A DNA stretch of 64,000 bases from Apostichopus japonicus (GCF_037975245.1 NC_092581.1:322501-386500); one strand, 5' to 3'. Numbered from the stretch's first letter, positions 36,826-49,299 are shown. Notes: generated from the letters alone by a model not told the origin. A program made the numbers and translations.

Positions 36826-36960
36826 GTAGTACGTGTCAATTTAGATGTAGCACACATGACTTTAGTAGTAGTAGTAGTAGTACATGTCAAATTAGTAGTA
36901 GTACATCTCAAATTAGTACACTTCAAATTAGTAGAAGTACATGCCATTAGTAGCAGTATA
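36826..36960. repeat. (TAG)n / GTACATGTCAAATTA short-period repeat
   Basis: Runs of TAGTAG alternate with ACATGTCAAATTAG-type units. This is an irregular microsatellite/minisatellite adjoining the AT tract; nothing coding. Confidence 0.7.
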
Positions 36961-37198
36961 TGCTGCTGTGGTCCTTTTTGCATTCCATATACGAAAGCCT
37001 TCAGTAAAATCTTCAACGGCTGCATCGCTATGGTTAACTGACTTTGATGAATAATGCAAACAAGAAACGTCCATATTAATGAGGTATGCGAGGCATGCAA
37101 GAGCACGTGGCAATAGTTTGGTTGTGTCAGAACCATTACACCATATGGCTTTCATGAAGACGTTAATGTGTTAACTCTTGGACTGCGTGTGCTGATAT

Positions 37199-37564
37199 CA
37201 AGGGCGTAGGAACCGGGGGGCTGGGGGGCGCCAGCCCCCCCAGTGAAAAATGTGGAGGGGCGGAAGTATCATTCCGCCCCCCCGCTTCGCAAGTCAGAAA
37301 ACCCCTTTTTCATTTCCAAATGAGAAAAAAATCTCATTTAGAGCACCAAATAGCATCTAAGGCCAGGTGAAAATGCAAAATTATATACAAAATTGAGTGG
37401 GTGGGTTGAAGTGTGCTATATTGCACCAAATTGCATCTGAGGCCACCTGGAAATGCAAAAAAAGTCCAAAGGGGAGGGGGACACCCCCTCCCCTTAGACC
37501 CCTCCCCCAGGCCAGCCATCCGTCTTCAGCCCCCCCCACTCAAAAGTACCTTCCTACGCCACTG
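37199..37564. mobile_element. hAT-like MITE, 366 bp, exact 8 bp target duplication
   Basis: Ends CAAGGGCGTAGGAA and TTCCTACGCCACTG form imperfect inverted repeats of the common hAT CAGTGGCGTAG type. GCTGATAT flanks both sides (37,191-37,198 and 37,565-37,572). The interior is rich in G and C runs (GGGGGGCTGGGGGG, CCCCCCC). No coding sequence. Confidence 0.85.
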
Positions 37565-37572
37565 GCTGATAT

Positions 37573-39310
37573 GCCGTGAATGTGAGTAAAATATTCCAAA
37601 TTGAAATATGTATTGCTAATCATGCAGACGTCAAAGTGATATCCTTAAATCCGAACTTGAAAAAAAATAATACTCAGCACTTTCTTTATCTTACTTAATG
37701 AGTAAAAAAAAACTGATATTTTTTGGGTACACTTGACACGTCATATCTCACAAGAAATGGTTGCTCACATTTATTTTCCGACTCAAGAGTGTACTTTTCA
37801 CAAACGCTGGTAATTTATGGTTTTAATACACTTAATGATTAGACCCCAAAATACCAAAACTTTGCGCTGCTGTGGCTTGAAAACACCCCATATTGATTAG
37901 AAATTATCCTTTCAAACATTTCTGATGGCAATCACACCAACTTTATTATTGGGAGGCATCTTTTTTTAATGTCAATATGGGAATACTTAATGTCAAAAGG
38001 TCAAAAGGTGGAGTAGAACAACAAAGGTGGTGTTTGTTTTTTTATAACTCGATGTTATATCTCGATTGTTATAAATCTATCCGGCTACTGTACGTGGCCG
38101 AAGTAGCGGCATTTTAGTGAATGCATCCATGCGATTTGCAGTGAAAGGACAGACGGGGGGGGGGGTGGGGTGCAGGGACAATGATGCAAGGGACAAGAGA
38201 AGTAGGGTTTCAGGAGCTGTTGTATCCTTCCAGAATTTTGGAGGTTTTCATAGACTTTCCTTTATTTTCTAATGCAAACAGCTCTTTCAAATGTTCTACT
38301 GCCCTTTTCCCTAAGTTGTCAAGTTTAGAGTATAAATCTGTCCTTCGTCTGGACAAACATCATATTTCTTTCCCCAGGTAGGCGTAGTCCCTCCATATAT
38401 GATGGGCTGTATTTGTTGTTCTCCCCAATCCTTACTCATGTGAGTCCTGTCACTGTACCTGTCCCAAATCCCTACCTTTCTCACCCCTCTGGAATCCATT
38501 TAACATTCAACTGTTAGACCACACTGCTACTACTGTAGTTGAACATTACAGTGGAGTAATTGCACACGTGAATAATCAAAATAGAATATTTTGGAAAACA
38601 AAAGTCGATAATAAGTAGTTTATTATATAAACAGTATCAGTAAATGGAGCAACAATAAGCTGTAACAGAAACTAACAGGGTAGGATGCAGAGATATTTAT
38701 ATATTGAAAGCTTTTATTTAATGCAGTTTGGTGCCTTGAATCAGCAATTGCAGTTTTTACCTAAGTACCCAGCTTATTATAATGTACCCTCATTAAGAAT
38801 CCGGAGGGGCACAGCCACTATTTCGAGGGAGAGAATTAGAAATTGTCTTTGATTTTCATTGAGATAGCAGGGGCACTACGGCAACTTTGTAGTTTTAGTA
38901 GGAAAACAAGGCTATTTACATACACTTGTGAAAAGGCACCAAGGCGCATGGTTTCCAGAGTGAGAAAAAACAGGTAGAATTGACAGAATTTTAAGAGCAA
39001 CTTTTTTTTCAGTGGTTTTTTGAAAACTGTACATCAAAACCTTAACATTTCCTGCAGCTGCTCAATATTTACTGGCTCTTGGCACAAATTTTGCTGGAGT
39101 TTTGGACAATCTTAGAGCCCTGACTTTGATGATAAAGTTGTAGGATGATCAAGAGAGCACCTAAGGCATTGAAAGGGTTAAAAGGCATACCGCAGTTGTT
39201 GCTATCAGTGATGGATGATTTTTAAGCTCATTACCGCAAGAGGTATTTTGCCATCCACCTGCTTCCTGACGTACATATTTTTACATTCATTGAGTGTGTT
39301 TGGTTTTTAG
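37573..39310. other. No recognisable gene
   Basis: AT-rich sequence with a G tract at 38,154-38,169. Short frames are present on both strands but none has paired splice sites or a recognisable product. Confidence 0.45.
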
Positions 39311-40200
39311 CTCATACCAGCATGCTGGTGTGAGCTATTGTTACAGTGCGGCGTCTATCACTCTATCCGTCAACAATTGGTAAAACCGCTCCCACTCGCA
39401 CAACGTTTGATGGAATTTCATGAAAATTGGACACAAGGACCATTGGGTATAGGGCCATCAGAGATGGTCCGAAATATGGGGTCAAAGGTCACCTGTGGGC
39501 CGTAATGGGCCATTTTGTGGAAATACACAAAACGCTTCTTCTCCTACAGATTCCATGGTACAATGTTGAGGGTTTGTCACGATAGTACTATGGAAGTTTT
39601 ACCTTCAGGGTGTTCATGAATTTCAGATCAAAGATCAACTAGAGGTCTTTTGTGTCCCGGGCCCCGGCCCAATATTTTCAAATTGCTCCTGTTCGTACAG
39701 TGTATGGCCAGTGATAGTGAAACTTGGTCACAACGTTCCTCGGGATAGGAGTTACGAGGAGTGTTTGGAAAATTGAGGTCAAATGTCATTTAGGGGGTCA
39801 TCGGGGGTCATTCTTTGTAATATTTTCAAATATCTCAATCTCCTCAAGATTTTGATGGATCATATTCAAAGTTGAACTGATGATTGTTGGATTGTGTATG
39901 AATAAGGTGATGCCTAATAATTTTTGGTCAAAAGTTAATTAATTACAATTAATCCCCATTGTTTAAAAAAATCTGAGCCTTCACCTTTTGCCAAAGCTCC
40001 TTTAATTTGTCTCCCAGTATCTGCAGTGTTTGTTTACATTTGTGGTTAAGCTCTGCAGAGGCTGTTAGTGGAATTAAAGCAGGACTGGGAGTTGTTATTA
40101 ACTGTTGAACTGTAAGCGTGAGAGCCCTACAGCCAATCAGCACTTGCCGATTCTTAGAAGTCTTTGAGCCTGAGGTATGTAGGCAGCTATGGCGGGCCAT
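39311..40200 (+). repeat. Interspersed repeat headed by an AGCTCATACCAGCATGCTGG palindrome
   Basis: Starts with the imperfect palindrome AGCTCATACCAGC/GCTGGTGTGAGCT, then GTTTGATGGAATTTCATGA and GGGGTCAAAGGTCAC. Phrases of the GGTCAAAGGTCA type also recur around 40,980-41,180 and 47,770-48,090. The style resembles long dispersed repeats seen in marine invertebrate genomes, but the family name is unknown to me. The GGGTCAAAGGTCA stretch happens to be a DR1-type hexamer pair. Confidence 0.45.
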
Positions 40201-40215
40201 CAGTCTCAAATCATT

Positions 40216-40866
40216 GGAGATCGACTTATACCGATTTAAATCGACATATACCAGTTTCCTTCGACATATACCAGTTTCCTTCGAATTATACCAGTTTCAT
40301 TCTACATATCATCGATTTAAATCGACATATACCAGCTTCATTCTACATATCATCGATTTAAATCGACATATACCAGTTTCATTCTACATATCATCGATTT
40401 ATTTTACTTATCATCGATTTAAATCGATGATAAGTAAAATAAATCGATGATATGTCAATAGTAACTGGTATATGTCGATTTAAATCGATGATATGTAGAA
40501 TGAAACTGGTATATGTCAATTTAAATCGACATATCATCGATTTATTCTACATATCATCGATTTATTTTACTTCTCATCGATTTAAATCGATGATATGTAA
40601 AATAAATCGATGATATGTCCATTTAAATCGACATCTACCAGTTTAAATCGATGATATGTCGAATTAAATCGGTAGAAGTCAATTTCCGTGGACTTATACC
40701 AGTTTCTAGCGTCTCAAATTGACATATACCTATTTAAATCGACATATCATCGATTTAGCTCATTAACATATTCCAAATTAAATCGATGATAAGTAAAATA
40801 AATCGATGATATGTAGAATGAAACTGGTATATGTCGATTTAAATCGATGATATGTAGAATGAAGCT
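40216..40866. repeat. Array of ATCGATTTAAATCGAT palindromes
   Basis: About 650 bp in which the palindrome ATCGATTTAAATCGAT, or half of it, alternates with CATATACCAGTTTC, CATATCATCG and TACATATCATCG-type spacers in both orientations. Because the units are self-complementary, the region can fold on itself at many points (for example 40,390-40,445 is a near-perfect hairpin). No clear terminal repeats or target duplication are visible. It resembles in design, but not in sequence, the foldback element at 49.3 kb. Confidence 0.8.
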
Positions 40867-41910
40867 GTTTAGGCTTGTAGTTAACGGGTCAATTGAGTTA
40901 AAGTTAAAATTGGTCTAAATTGTGCAAAAGAGTGTGTCCTAGACTGTTAGTCCGATCAGGTTCAAACTTGGTGGGTAGGTGCCTGACCATGTACTGTAAA
41001 CTTGATCTTTGGTGATTGTCTAAATGTCATAGGTGAAAGGTCAGATACCCAGAAAGTGTAGCCATTTTCTGCTTGTCAGCATGTTGGAAAAAGTCATTAA
41101 ACCACAGATATGTTGACTATAATGAGACAAATTTTAAATTAGAACTTATGCAGTTGTTTAGGGTCAAGGTCAAAGTTCATTGTAGATCCATTCCATCATA
41201 GAGATGAGTACCATAGATTGCCATCTTGTCTTATGTTTTAATCTTAATAGATGCTAAGATCCCATAACAAGGGAGTTTATTAGGCAAGTTTCAGGAGAGA
41301 TTATAAAGATGGCTACCTTCAAGGTATGCAAGGAATTAAGATGACTAATGAAGCAATCCATGGCAGAATGAAGGTGAGATGACAAAACTATTAATTAATG
41401 GATCATTCAACTGTCAATTTGAGTATAGTTTCATTACTTTAATGTATGTTTAATTGCTTTGTTCAAGGGCTGTCCTAACATGTTAGTGTTTGATATCATG
41501 AGATGCAAGGTTAAATTGCGACTAACATGCAACATCATGTAACATGTTGAAAATTTCAAGTTTCAGTGCTTACACTACATTTCATGTTTAATAGAATGTT
41601 GAGTGAAACTACCCACTGCTGTAGGGGAGGAAACATTTGGTGTTTAATCCACAAGCTCCAGCTCATTCATTGGCGCTTAAATTTCAACTCCTACCCAGAT
41701 CCCAACGAAAAGAGTAAGTGACGTCTGCTCTGTAACGCGACAATAGCATAAGAGACGGTGGTATGAACAGACCTTATGGGGAAAAATTTAACACGTCATT
41801 TAACGAAAGTGAAAATACAGTATTCCCCATCTTGGTGGGGTGGAATTCATTTCCCCCGTGGGTTGTATAACAAAAGAGAAATCTGTAAGCAACGATGATT
41901 ATTAATGCAT
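40867..41910. other. No recognisable gene
   Basis: Continuation of GGTCA-rich dispersed-repeat-like sequence, then unique AT-rich DNA. Short AG...GT-bounded open segments (for example near 41,340-41,372) exist but are too short to support as exons. Confidence 0.4.
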
Positions 41911-41911
41911 C

Positions 41912-41985
41912 TTTGCGTGATTGATTACTAATCCATCTTTGCGTGATTGATTATTAATCCATATTTGCATGATTGATTATTATAC
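41912..41985 (+). repeat. Short tandem repeat, about 27 bp x 3
   Basis: Three copies of a unit containing TTTGCGTGATTGATTA followed by (C/T)TAATCCAT. A fourth, isolated copy lies at 42,366-42,396, just before an exon. Confidence 0.75.
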
Positions 41986-42146
41986 AAATATTGAATGGTT
42001 ATGAGTGCAATAGTGCAAATATTTCATGAGTTGAAAGATGGAATGTTCCATTCAACGGGCGCAGCAGAGTTGAATGGAACAAATTACATCTTTCAACGAA
42101 TGAAATATTTGCACTATTGCACGAATGGAAACCATTCATTATTTGT
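41985..42146. repeat. Long near-perfect hairpin (inverted repeat)
   Basis: The arm GAATGGTTATGAGTGCAATA...TTCCATTCAAC (from 41,993) is mirrored by GTTGAATGGAAC...TGCACGAATGGAAACCATTC (to 42,137), leaving a loop of about 12 bp around GGGCGCAGCAGA. Arms are about 65 bp, extending weakly outwards. It could be a snap-back MITE or a small-RNA hairpin; no target duplication was identified. Confidence 0.8.
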
Positions 42147-42411
42147 TTTATGCAACATATTATACTAAGACGGGTAAAATGCACTCATGCAACCGATTGT
42201 TTTGAACAGACAGGTTTCTCTGCTCTCTTACCATTGAAAAAGTGCTACCAAAAAAGTATAACTCATGGTTCTATTTCATAGAGTGGAATAGAGCGGATTT
42301 TGCATGCAATCAACAAGCAATTGACCAGTCAAATGACCAGACTACAATTAGGTGTTGTATAATAATGCATATTTGCATGATTGATTATTAATCCATCTTC
42401 TTTCTGCTTAG

Positions 42412-42532
42412 ACGTTGAAGGACAGCGTAGTAAAATCAGAGGATTCCGTGAAGAGACTGTTAGCAGAGATCAAGATGTTAGGTCAAAGGGTCGTTCAGTC
42501 TCATAAAGCCATACAGAAGGAGGAAGAGCCAG
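42412..42532 (+). CDS. Internal exon of an unidentified coiled-coil-like gene
   Basis: A 121 bp exon bounded by TTTCTGCTTAG on the left and AG|GTACATT on the right. The open frame (40 codons plus one base) reads from TLKDSVVKSEDSVKRLLAEI through KMLGQRVVQSHKAIQKEEEP, strongly helical and charged with heptad-like hydrophobics, as in a coiled coil. The single trailing base (phase 1) matches the acceptor at 46,671, where G|AA continues the frame. The first exon is outside or unrecognised. I do not recognise the protein. Confidence 0.6.
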
Positions 42533-43157
42533 GTACATTTTCAAGTTTCTTCCTTTTGGGTTTGGTACGTTGAGAGTACAAGATGGATATGATGCTCGCA
42601 TTGTATAAAATTATTGGTAGCAGTATGCTGGAGACAGTGGGTTGTAGGACTATTGTTTGCGAGCGGGTCACAGATATGGTCATGTGCGAAGAAAGTTGGA
42701 ATGAATTTCAAAACTAACCAATGAGTCGGTCTTGCGTACAAAGATTTACTTCGCTGCTAAATAAACCCGAGCGCGTTTAACAGGATCATGTCAAGCATAA
42801 ATCAGGGACGTTTAAATTTGGTGAAAATGTTCTATTTATGGTAGTTCACAAGCGAGAATGTTACCTAACTTATATGGAATTGATGCCAAGTTTTTGTATT
42901 GAATGAGTGCAGTTGTTAAATTTTTTGTCTCCGCCATCCCCACCCCACCCCCGGAAAGAAGTATCCCTAACCATGATGGAATATCACTTAGTAATATTCA
43001 GTCTTACCGAAGGCGATGGAGTACAACAGAGTTGAGGAGAGTGGAATTTTCCGAAGGTTAAAGTGTCACTGTTCCCCTGACCAACACGGGAATGATGCTA
43101 ACTTTGTTAATTTAGGCGAGGATAACAGCTAGGTACTTGACTCCATAAAGAACTCTG

Positions 43158-43294
43158 ACATGTGGGTGTATAGAACAGAAAAATATATTGATACAATTAC
43201 CGACTGAAACACCCGTTCATATAGAACGCGGACATGTGGGTGTATAGAACAGAAAAATATAGTGATACAATTACCGACTGAAACACCCCTTCAT
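43158..43294 (+). repeat. Tandem duplication, 74 bp x 2
   Basis: ACATGTGGGTGTATAGAACA...CGACTGAAACACCC occurs twice in direct succession with only a few differences. It lies in the putative intron between the exons at 42.4 and 46.7 kb. Confidence 0.85.
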
Positions 43295-43299
43295 GAAAT

Positions 43300-46200
43300 T
43301 ACACCCTTCATATAAATCACAAATTAGGGAATGATTGAATTATAGCATTAGGAAATTCTAGAAATTAAGAAACTTGATCTCTTTTCACATCTTCAAATGA
43401 CAATTTCAATCCAAAAGTTTGGTAACCTTCAGGTCGCTGTCACTGTTTCACCAGCTCCCGTCTTTTGGGCTACTTTCTCTTTAGGCCAGCACCCCTTGTC
43501 TCTCTTGCTCCGCTGATTGTCGAGAACTGCAGGGTACAAAATACGTTAACTAGTATTTTGTCTAAATACATGCTCTGGAATTATCCCGAGGGTATTTGTA
43601 AGACGAACCCTAACCACAGTGAACCTTCCTGCAGATGTGAATTTCCCTTTGGGATATTGAAAACGCATAACACATAACAACATAAATAATTACATAAACC
43701 CACCACCAAGTCCTAAATTATCACAAGGCTCCCAATTCTATAATGCCCCCACTAACTGCTCCAATACAACACTTACTATATGCATACTATCTCTACCCCT
43801 AGGGCAGCTTCAATGGCCAGGATTATTCTAGAACATAATCTCTGTATCTGAAATATCATGCCATACCCCAAGACACAATGCTCCTCTCTAAAGTGATCCC
43901 TGATTGCATAATCTTGTAACACATATTACTAAGTATTATTGACATATCCCCTAGGCTAGAGCCAAAGTTGCCTAGGTCGGGATACAAACCCCCACAACAA
44001 CAGTGACACTTCAATAAACAAAATGTCACTGTTCACCTGTCCCCACATGTTCTTAACAAGGATAAATAATGTTGACTTACTTCACTGGGCTTTGACTTGC
44101 TCTCCAGGTACAGACTGGCACCACGATACATCCACACAGAACCGGTTACTGGTCAAATTAACTCAGGTGGTGACAATAAGTAATATATGTTTTTTTGCAT
44201 ATAAAATGTTGGCCTCGCAGGCTAAGCTTCAAGCATCTCAACAAGCCTGAATACAACTTAGTGCCCTCACAGGGTCTTACCACAACAGCAATAATGACCA
44301 ACACACCACGCCCACAAATGACACAGCCAGTCTTGTACAACTGTACCTTTCAAACCCTGGGAGTCAAGTGAGGAATATTCTCCAACTCTGAAATGAATGC
44401 ATACCATGTACTGCTCAAAACAATACATAACACAAAACAAGACACAAACAAGACAAATATACAGGACACAAAGGGATAAAGCTACTACCTTCAAGTCAGG
44501 TACAATCTAGCTTGTGCCATTCAGAGTCACTCAAGTGATACATAAGGCAATACATAACATAAAGAATACATCAAGTTTATGTACTTCGTCCTCAGATTTA
44601 GTGTAAAGTATTTTTTTGGGGTGAATATTGTAAGGATAACAAGCTCGTTCCTTTTTTCCTAGAACTGAATAAGTATTCACGCAAAGCAAATTGCTCTTTT
44701 ACCCATCATCAAAGTAGCTGTGCAGTTACTAGTGTATTGGAAACAATATGATACCTGCCATAAGTTTTGCCATATGGTACTGTGCATTATTTTTTTTGGG
44801 GGGGGGGGGGGGTTTCCCTTAAATTGTATGCGCATTGTGTCACGTTTGTTTTGACAAATAAGGCTTTGTTCTGTGCAGTGATAATCTTTCCCTATAATCC
44901 CAGAGATATAAATATAAATATATTTAGAGGAAACTCTTGAAAAAGTTTGTAACAAAATTAACGCCGAGTCAGGTCAGATCTTTCTGGAAACCCTACACGT
45001 AATGAGACTAGGAGAGAATTGGTCTGGGAGGATGGGAGGGGGGGGGGCGGGTTTTAGTGGAATATTTAGGAACATTGCAGTTATTGTGTGTTGTTCTCCA
45101 TCTCAATTAAAGACCTGTTATTTATGTGTAAATTAACACCTAGTTACTTAGTATTTTGCTGTTTGGATGCAGCCAGGGGTGGGACCTAGATTCCCCATCT
45201 CTTAGATTTTGTCTGTAACCCCACCAAAACACATATCCAGTACCACTAAACCCACTCCGAACTCTGTTGCTCCATTTACCCGAGCAAATCTTGCTATGAA
45301 ATTGACTGACTTGCTACACAAATGCAAAGATATTGGGCATTTTTTTTTTCCATTAACAGAAACTCTAGTGTTATCATCAATATAATGATAAACAAAATGG
45401 AGAAACTTTCAGCACATGTATTCAAAATAGTAAACACTTACTTATTGCCTCCACTCCACCCTCCAGTTTAATATTCTGGCTTTGCTTTCTGATTATGTGC
45501 AGGTTTGAGATGTAGTACATTTCTCCGTCCGTGTTATTGTCAGATAATGAAATGAGAATAAGAATTAATAAAATTGTAAAAGAAAGTTTCCTTCCTCGAC
45601 AGCATGACTTCATATCCGTCACTTCTTCAGTATCTACCTAAATGACAAATGTAGGCTGAATTTTAGACACAATAATGTCGTAGTCCATCAGAACAAGGTT
45701 AATTGCTGATCCAGTTCCAAGCTATTTACCGTTAAAATATGCTAAACCTCCGGTATGTTCCTTTAAAGGCTAACTTGATGATGTTATCAGCTCTTCTAGA
45801 ACAGGCTTTAATGTTAATGTTAACCCATTGCTTTACATTCTAATAACTCACTCAACCAAAGCATGTTCCTTAAACTTGATATTAAAACAACAACACCCTT
45901 GCACCCATTGAAAGAAAATTAGACACCATCTATCCAAAAGTTGACAAATTTGTACTACCACTGTAAACATGTCATTTGAGACAGGTAAATATCTTTTTTG
46001 TGATTTTGTGCTGGATCTGAGGAACTCAGCTAAATGGTTAAAGTATTAGACTAAATAGTCTTGTCACTCTAAACCGATGAACCTCGGCAAATTAATGGGT
46101 CGTTCCCTTACAAATTAAAAGTGGCAAAAAAAATCCAGCCTGGCCTAATAACGCTGTTTTTCAACCGTTCACAACAAATTAACTGAGGTTTGTTAAGCTT

Positions 46201-46670
46201 TGTTTCTAAAGTCATCTTTTTTATGAATTTTTCCTTCATGTCTTTCCATTGTAATATAGCTTGTAAATCTATTGCAATCAAAAAATTTTACATTTTTTTT
46301 TACATTTTATAATAATATTCTGTAACTACTGTAGTTGATACAACAATACTAGACATTTCACTAGTAGATGGGTTATAAATAAAATTTAAAAAATTGACAT
46401 TTCTGACATTACATAAGTTAGGGAAATCATTAAATGTTCTTAGATCTCTGTCTGTGGCTCTGACTCCCTCCCACCAAGAAAGTGTTAATCCCCCACCCCC
46501 TCCTATCACCCAAAGCAATCCGTTTTTGCCCTTAAAATTATTGGCTATCGTTGACTCATTTGAGTCTTCAAATGTAACATGCATGATCTACACTTTATGC
46601 AGAGTTCTTACGTCTACATGGCTTGTGTATTCCTATCTAGTAATTTTCTTTCATACTCTTTTATCGACAG
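43300..46670. other. Putative intron; no other gene recognised
   Basis: Lies between two phase-compatible plus-strand exons. Contains G tracts near 44,799-44,812 and 45,040-45,050 and AT-rich unique DNA. No mobile element with clear ends was found. Confidence 0.45.
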
Positions 46671-46735
46671 AACCACCTATGGTGTCCAACATGGAACAGC
46701 TCCCAGAGAGACCTCCAGAAGACTTAAATTTGTAA
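46671..46735 (+). CDS. Possible last exon of the unidentified gene, ending at TAA
   Basis: Begins after CTTTTATCGACAG. The spliced frame from 42,412-42,532 continues EPPMVSNMEQLPERPPEDLNL and meets TAA at 46,733-46,735. The same frame stays coding-like beyond this stop, which makes the stop suspicious (see next entry). Alternatively TTTGTAAGAG here is a splice donor. Confidence 0.5.
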
Positions 46736-47224
46736 GAGACTTGGGAAGATGACGAAACATCAGACAGAGACAATAAATTGGAATCCCAAGCCCCTGTAGC
46801 CGATTCAGATCCCTACTCTAGTCTCATTATGGACATGAAAGCCTCCATCTTACCTCCGAGTTAAGTACAGTCTAACTTATACCAGATCAGGAAAGGCTTA
46901 CAAGATGATAACCTCCTGAAGGCAGAAGAAGACAGAAAAGTTTGTTCCAATTCTGGTAGCGACGTGCCGAACGCTTCATCAATCCAAAGAGACAAGCTGA
47001 TGGAAGTTACCCCCAAAGGGATTAGAAATGGGACTAAAGTTGAAGAAGAATCGGAAAGTGATTCGATCCAGCTACCAGATAGTCCTGCCGGTCTCAAACT
47101 TTCAGGATCACAAACTTTTGAGCCACCGATGTTGCAGCTTCTTAAAAGATATATTTATTATTATTATTTGTTTCATCACATAGTATTTCAAGGTGAACAA
47201 GACAATATAAGTACAAATAAGTAA
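46736..47224 (+). pseudogene. In-frame coding-like continuation beyond two TAA codons
   Basis: In the frame of the preceding exon, about 42 codons (ETWEDDETSDRDNKLES...SSLIMDMKASILPPS) run to a second TAA at 46,862-46,864. More than 110 further codons follow, with protein-like composition (KVEEESESDSIQLPDS, FEPPMLQLLKRY). Such a long, acid- and serine-rich reading is unlikely in ordinary 3' UTR. Options are a gene disabled by two nonsense mutations, errors in the assembly, or unrecognised splicing. No product can be named. Confidence 0.4.
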
Positions 47225-47286
47225 AAAATGTGAAAGGAAGTCAACTAAGAAACCCTTTTGGGCTTAATCGAATTGAGTACTCCCTA

Positions 47287-47435
<149 letters not shown>

Positions 47436-47449
47436 TATATATATGTAAG

Positions 47450-48110
47450 CTTTTCTACTTCTTTATTTTGTATCACCATGTGTGTAAATATTGAAGCACT
47501 AAGATATGCAGTTTTTTCCTTGAAATAGCAAGAGATATAATAGAGAACACTGTTATGAAAGCTGTACTTAAAACACTTGAAAAACTGCTCTCCTAAATTT
47601 TAAGGAATAGTTTGGCAGAATTTTTTTCTGGGGAACTCTACCTTTATTTCATGCATCGTCTTGAATACTTCTGCAATACCATAAGACCATCTCTGCCCTG
47701 CACCTAAAAATACTGGGTTTTTTATTCTCTCTTGCATGTTTTCAAAAGTGCCCTTCTCAAGGGTATCATGTTGAAAATTTTCTCATATTTACAGATGGAA
47801 ATTATGAAGTTATGTCAATTGAGGTCATGAGCGGCCAAAATACAAAAACCTTGTAGTCTAGTTTAGTGAATATCTGTAGCATTGGTAAAATGTCATAATT
47901 AGGTGGTAGGTCCCCCTCACTGAGCATTACACTTTGAGCAGTTCTGTTAAGAGGTCAAATGTAAATTGGAGTCATCAGCTGCCAAAAGCCTGAAATCCTT
48001 GTCGACATCAAAATCAAAGCTGCGATTATCCTCATGCTCAGAAATGTACAAGAACTGAATGTTCTATGAAGAGGTCAAAGGTCACTTAGGGTCAAATTCT
48101 GACCACCTTG
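47450..48110. other. No gene; GGTCA-containing dispersed-repeat remnants
   Basis: Phrases such as GAGGTCAAAGGTCACTTAGG and AATTGAGGTCATGAG resemble the dispersed repeat at 39.3-40.2 and 40.9-41.2 kb. No reading frame is supported. Confidence 0.4.
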
Positions 48111-48177
48111 ATCAGGCGCGTATCCAGGGGGGGCACGCGTATCTAGGGGGCGTTGGGGGCGTGCGCCCCCCAGGTAA

Positions 48178-48305
48178 GAAATAGAGGAGAGAAAAAAAGA
48201 GAGAAGAAAAAAGGGGAAAAAGAGGGGAAAGAAGGGGAGGAAGGAAGGGAAAAGAAAAAGAAGAAATAGAGGAAAAGGAGAAAAGGAGGGAGTAGAAAAA
48301 ACGGC
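48178..48305 (+). repeat. Polypurine tract, about 125 bp
   Basis: Almost only A and G on the plus strand (AGAGGAGAGAAAAAAAGAGA and similar), flanked by a G-rich segment containing GGGGGCGTTGGGGGCGTG. Such tracts can form triplex DNA; no function is implied. Confidence 0.9.
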
Positions 48306-48471
48306 AAGCAACTGGGAAGAGAAAAAAGAACAGTGACATAATTACAGGGCTGATCCCTATTATACACATAGGGTAGCCAGTGACGGATCAATGATTTTGG
48401 AATGGGTGTGCGCCTCACCCTACCCCTTCCACCGACAACTCCATTTTGACGTTTTCATATTTCCTCTCTCA

Positions 48472-48732
<261 letters not shown>

Positions 48733-49243
48733 AATTGTACAATTGTGCTATGAAACCAACTGTGGCTGGTCTCGAACTCGACCGAGTCGTCGGGAACATG
48801 ATGCATTTTCAGTATTAGACCAGGATCTATATGCGAACTGCACTAGATATATGTCCTTCGATGCAACACTGCCATCCAGAGATAAAATGTTATACTCCGA
48901 CCTGAATGCTAATTGTTACCCTAAACCTCGTACCGTAACTCATACAATGAATCTAAAAATAAATTCCGCATGTGATTAGAGAATTGAGCACTTCTCCTGT
49001 GAATATCATGTAGTGCATGGGGGGGGGGGGGGACAGGCGGACGCACCTATCACTTCTTGAAATTGTTCCAATCTGCGTGAAAATGCCCCACCACCCACCC
49101 CCACAACCCCTACGCCCAACCCCTCTTATCGCTTCCCAATGGGTTACAAAACTTAAACAATAACCTTCGCCCGTATTACTAAAACCTTGACAAAATCCGG
49201 CAACACACCACTTCATCGATAGATAACGAGTCTAGTGATCGGG

Positions 49244-49247
<4 letters not shown>

Positions 49248-49292
<45 letters not shown>
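49248..49292. repeat. (AT)n then (GA)n microsatellite
   Basis: AT run followed by about 14 bp of GA repeats, ending just outside the left target duplication of the foldback element. Confidence 0.9.
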
Positions 49293-49299
49293 TCGTGCA

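Noticed and set aside
39476-39495. DR1-type GGGTCAAAGGTCA as a nuclear receptor site
   Set aside because: Part of a dispersed repeat phrase that recurs; no evidence of a regulatory role at this locus.
40118-40450. 110-codon plus-strand frame rich in YTSFLRHI-like repeats
   Set aside because: Translation of the palindrome array; no independent support.
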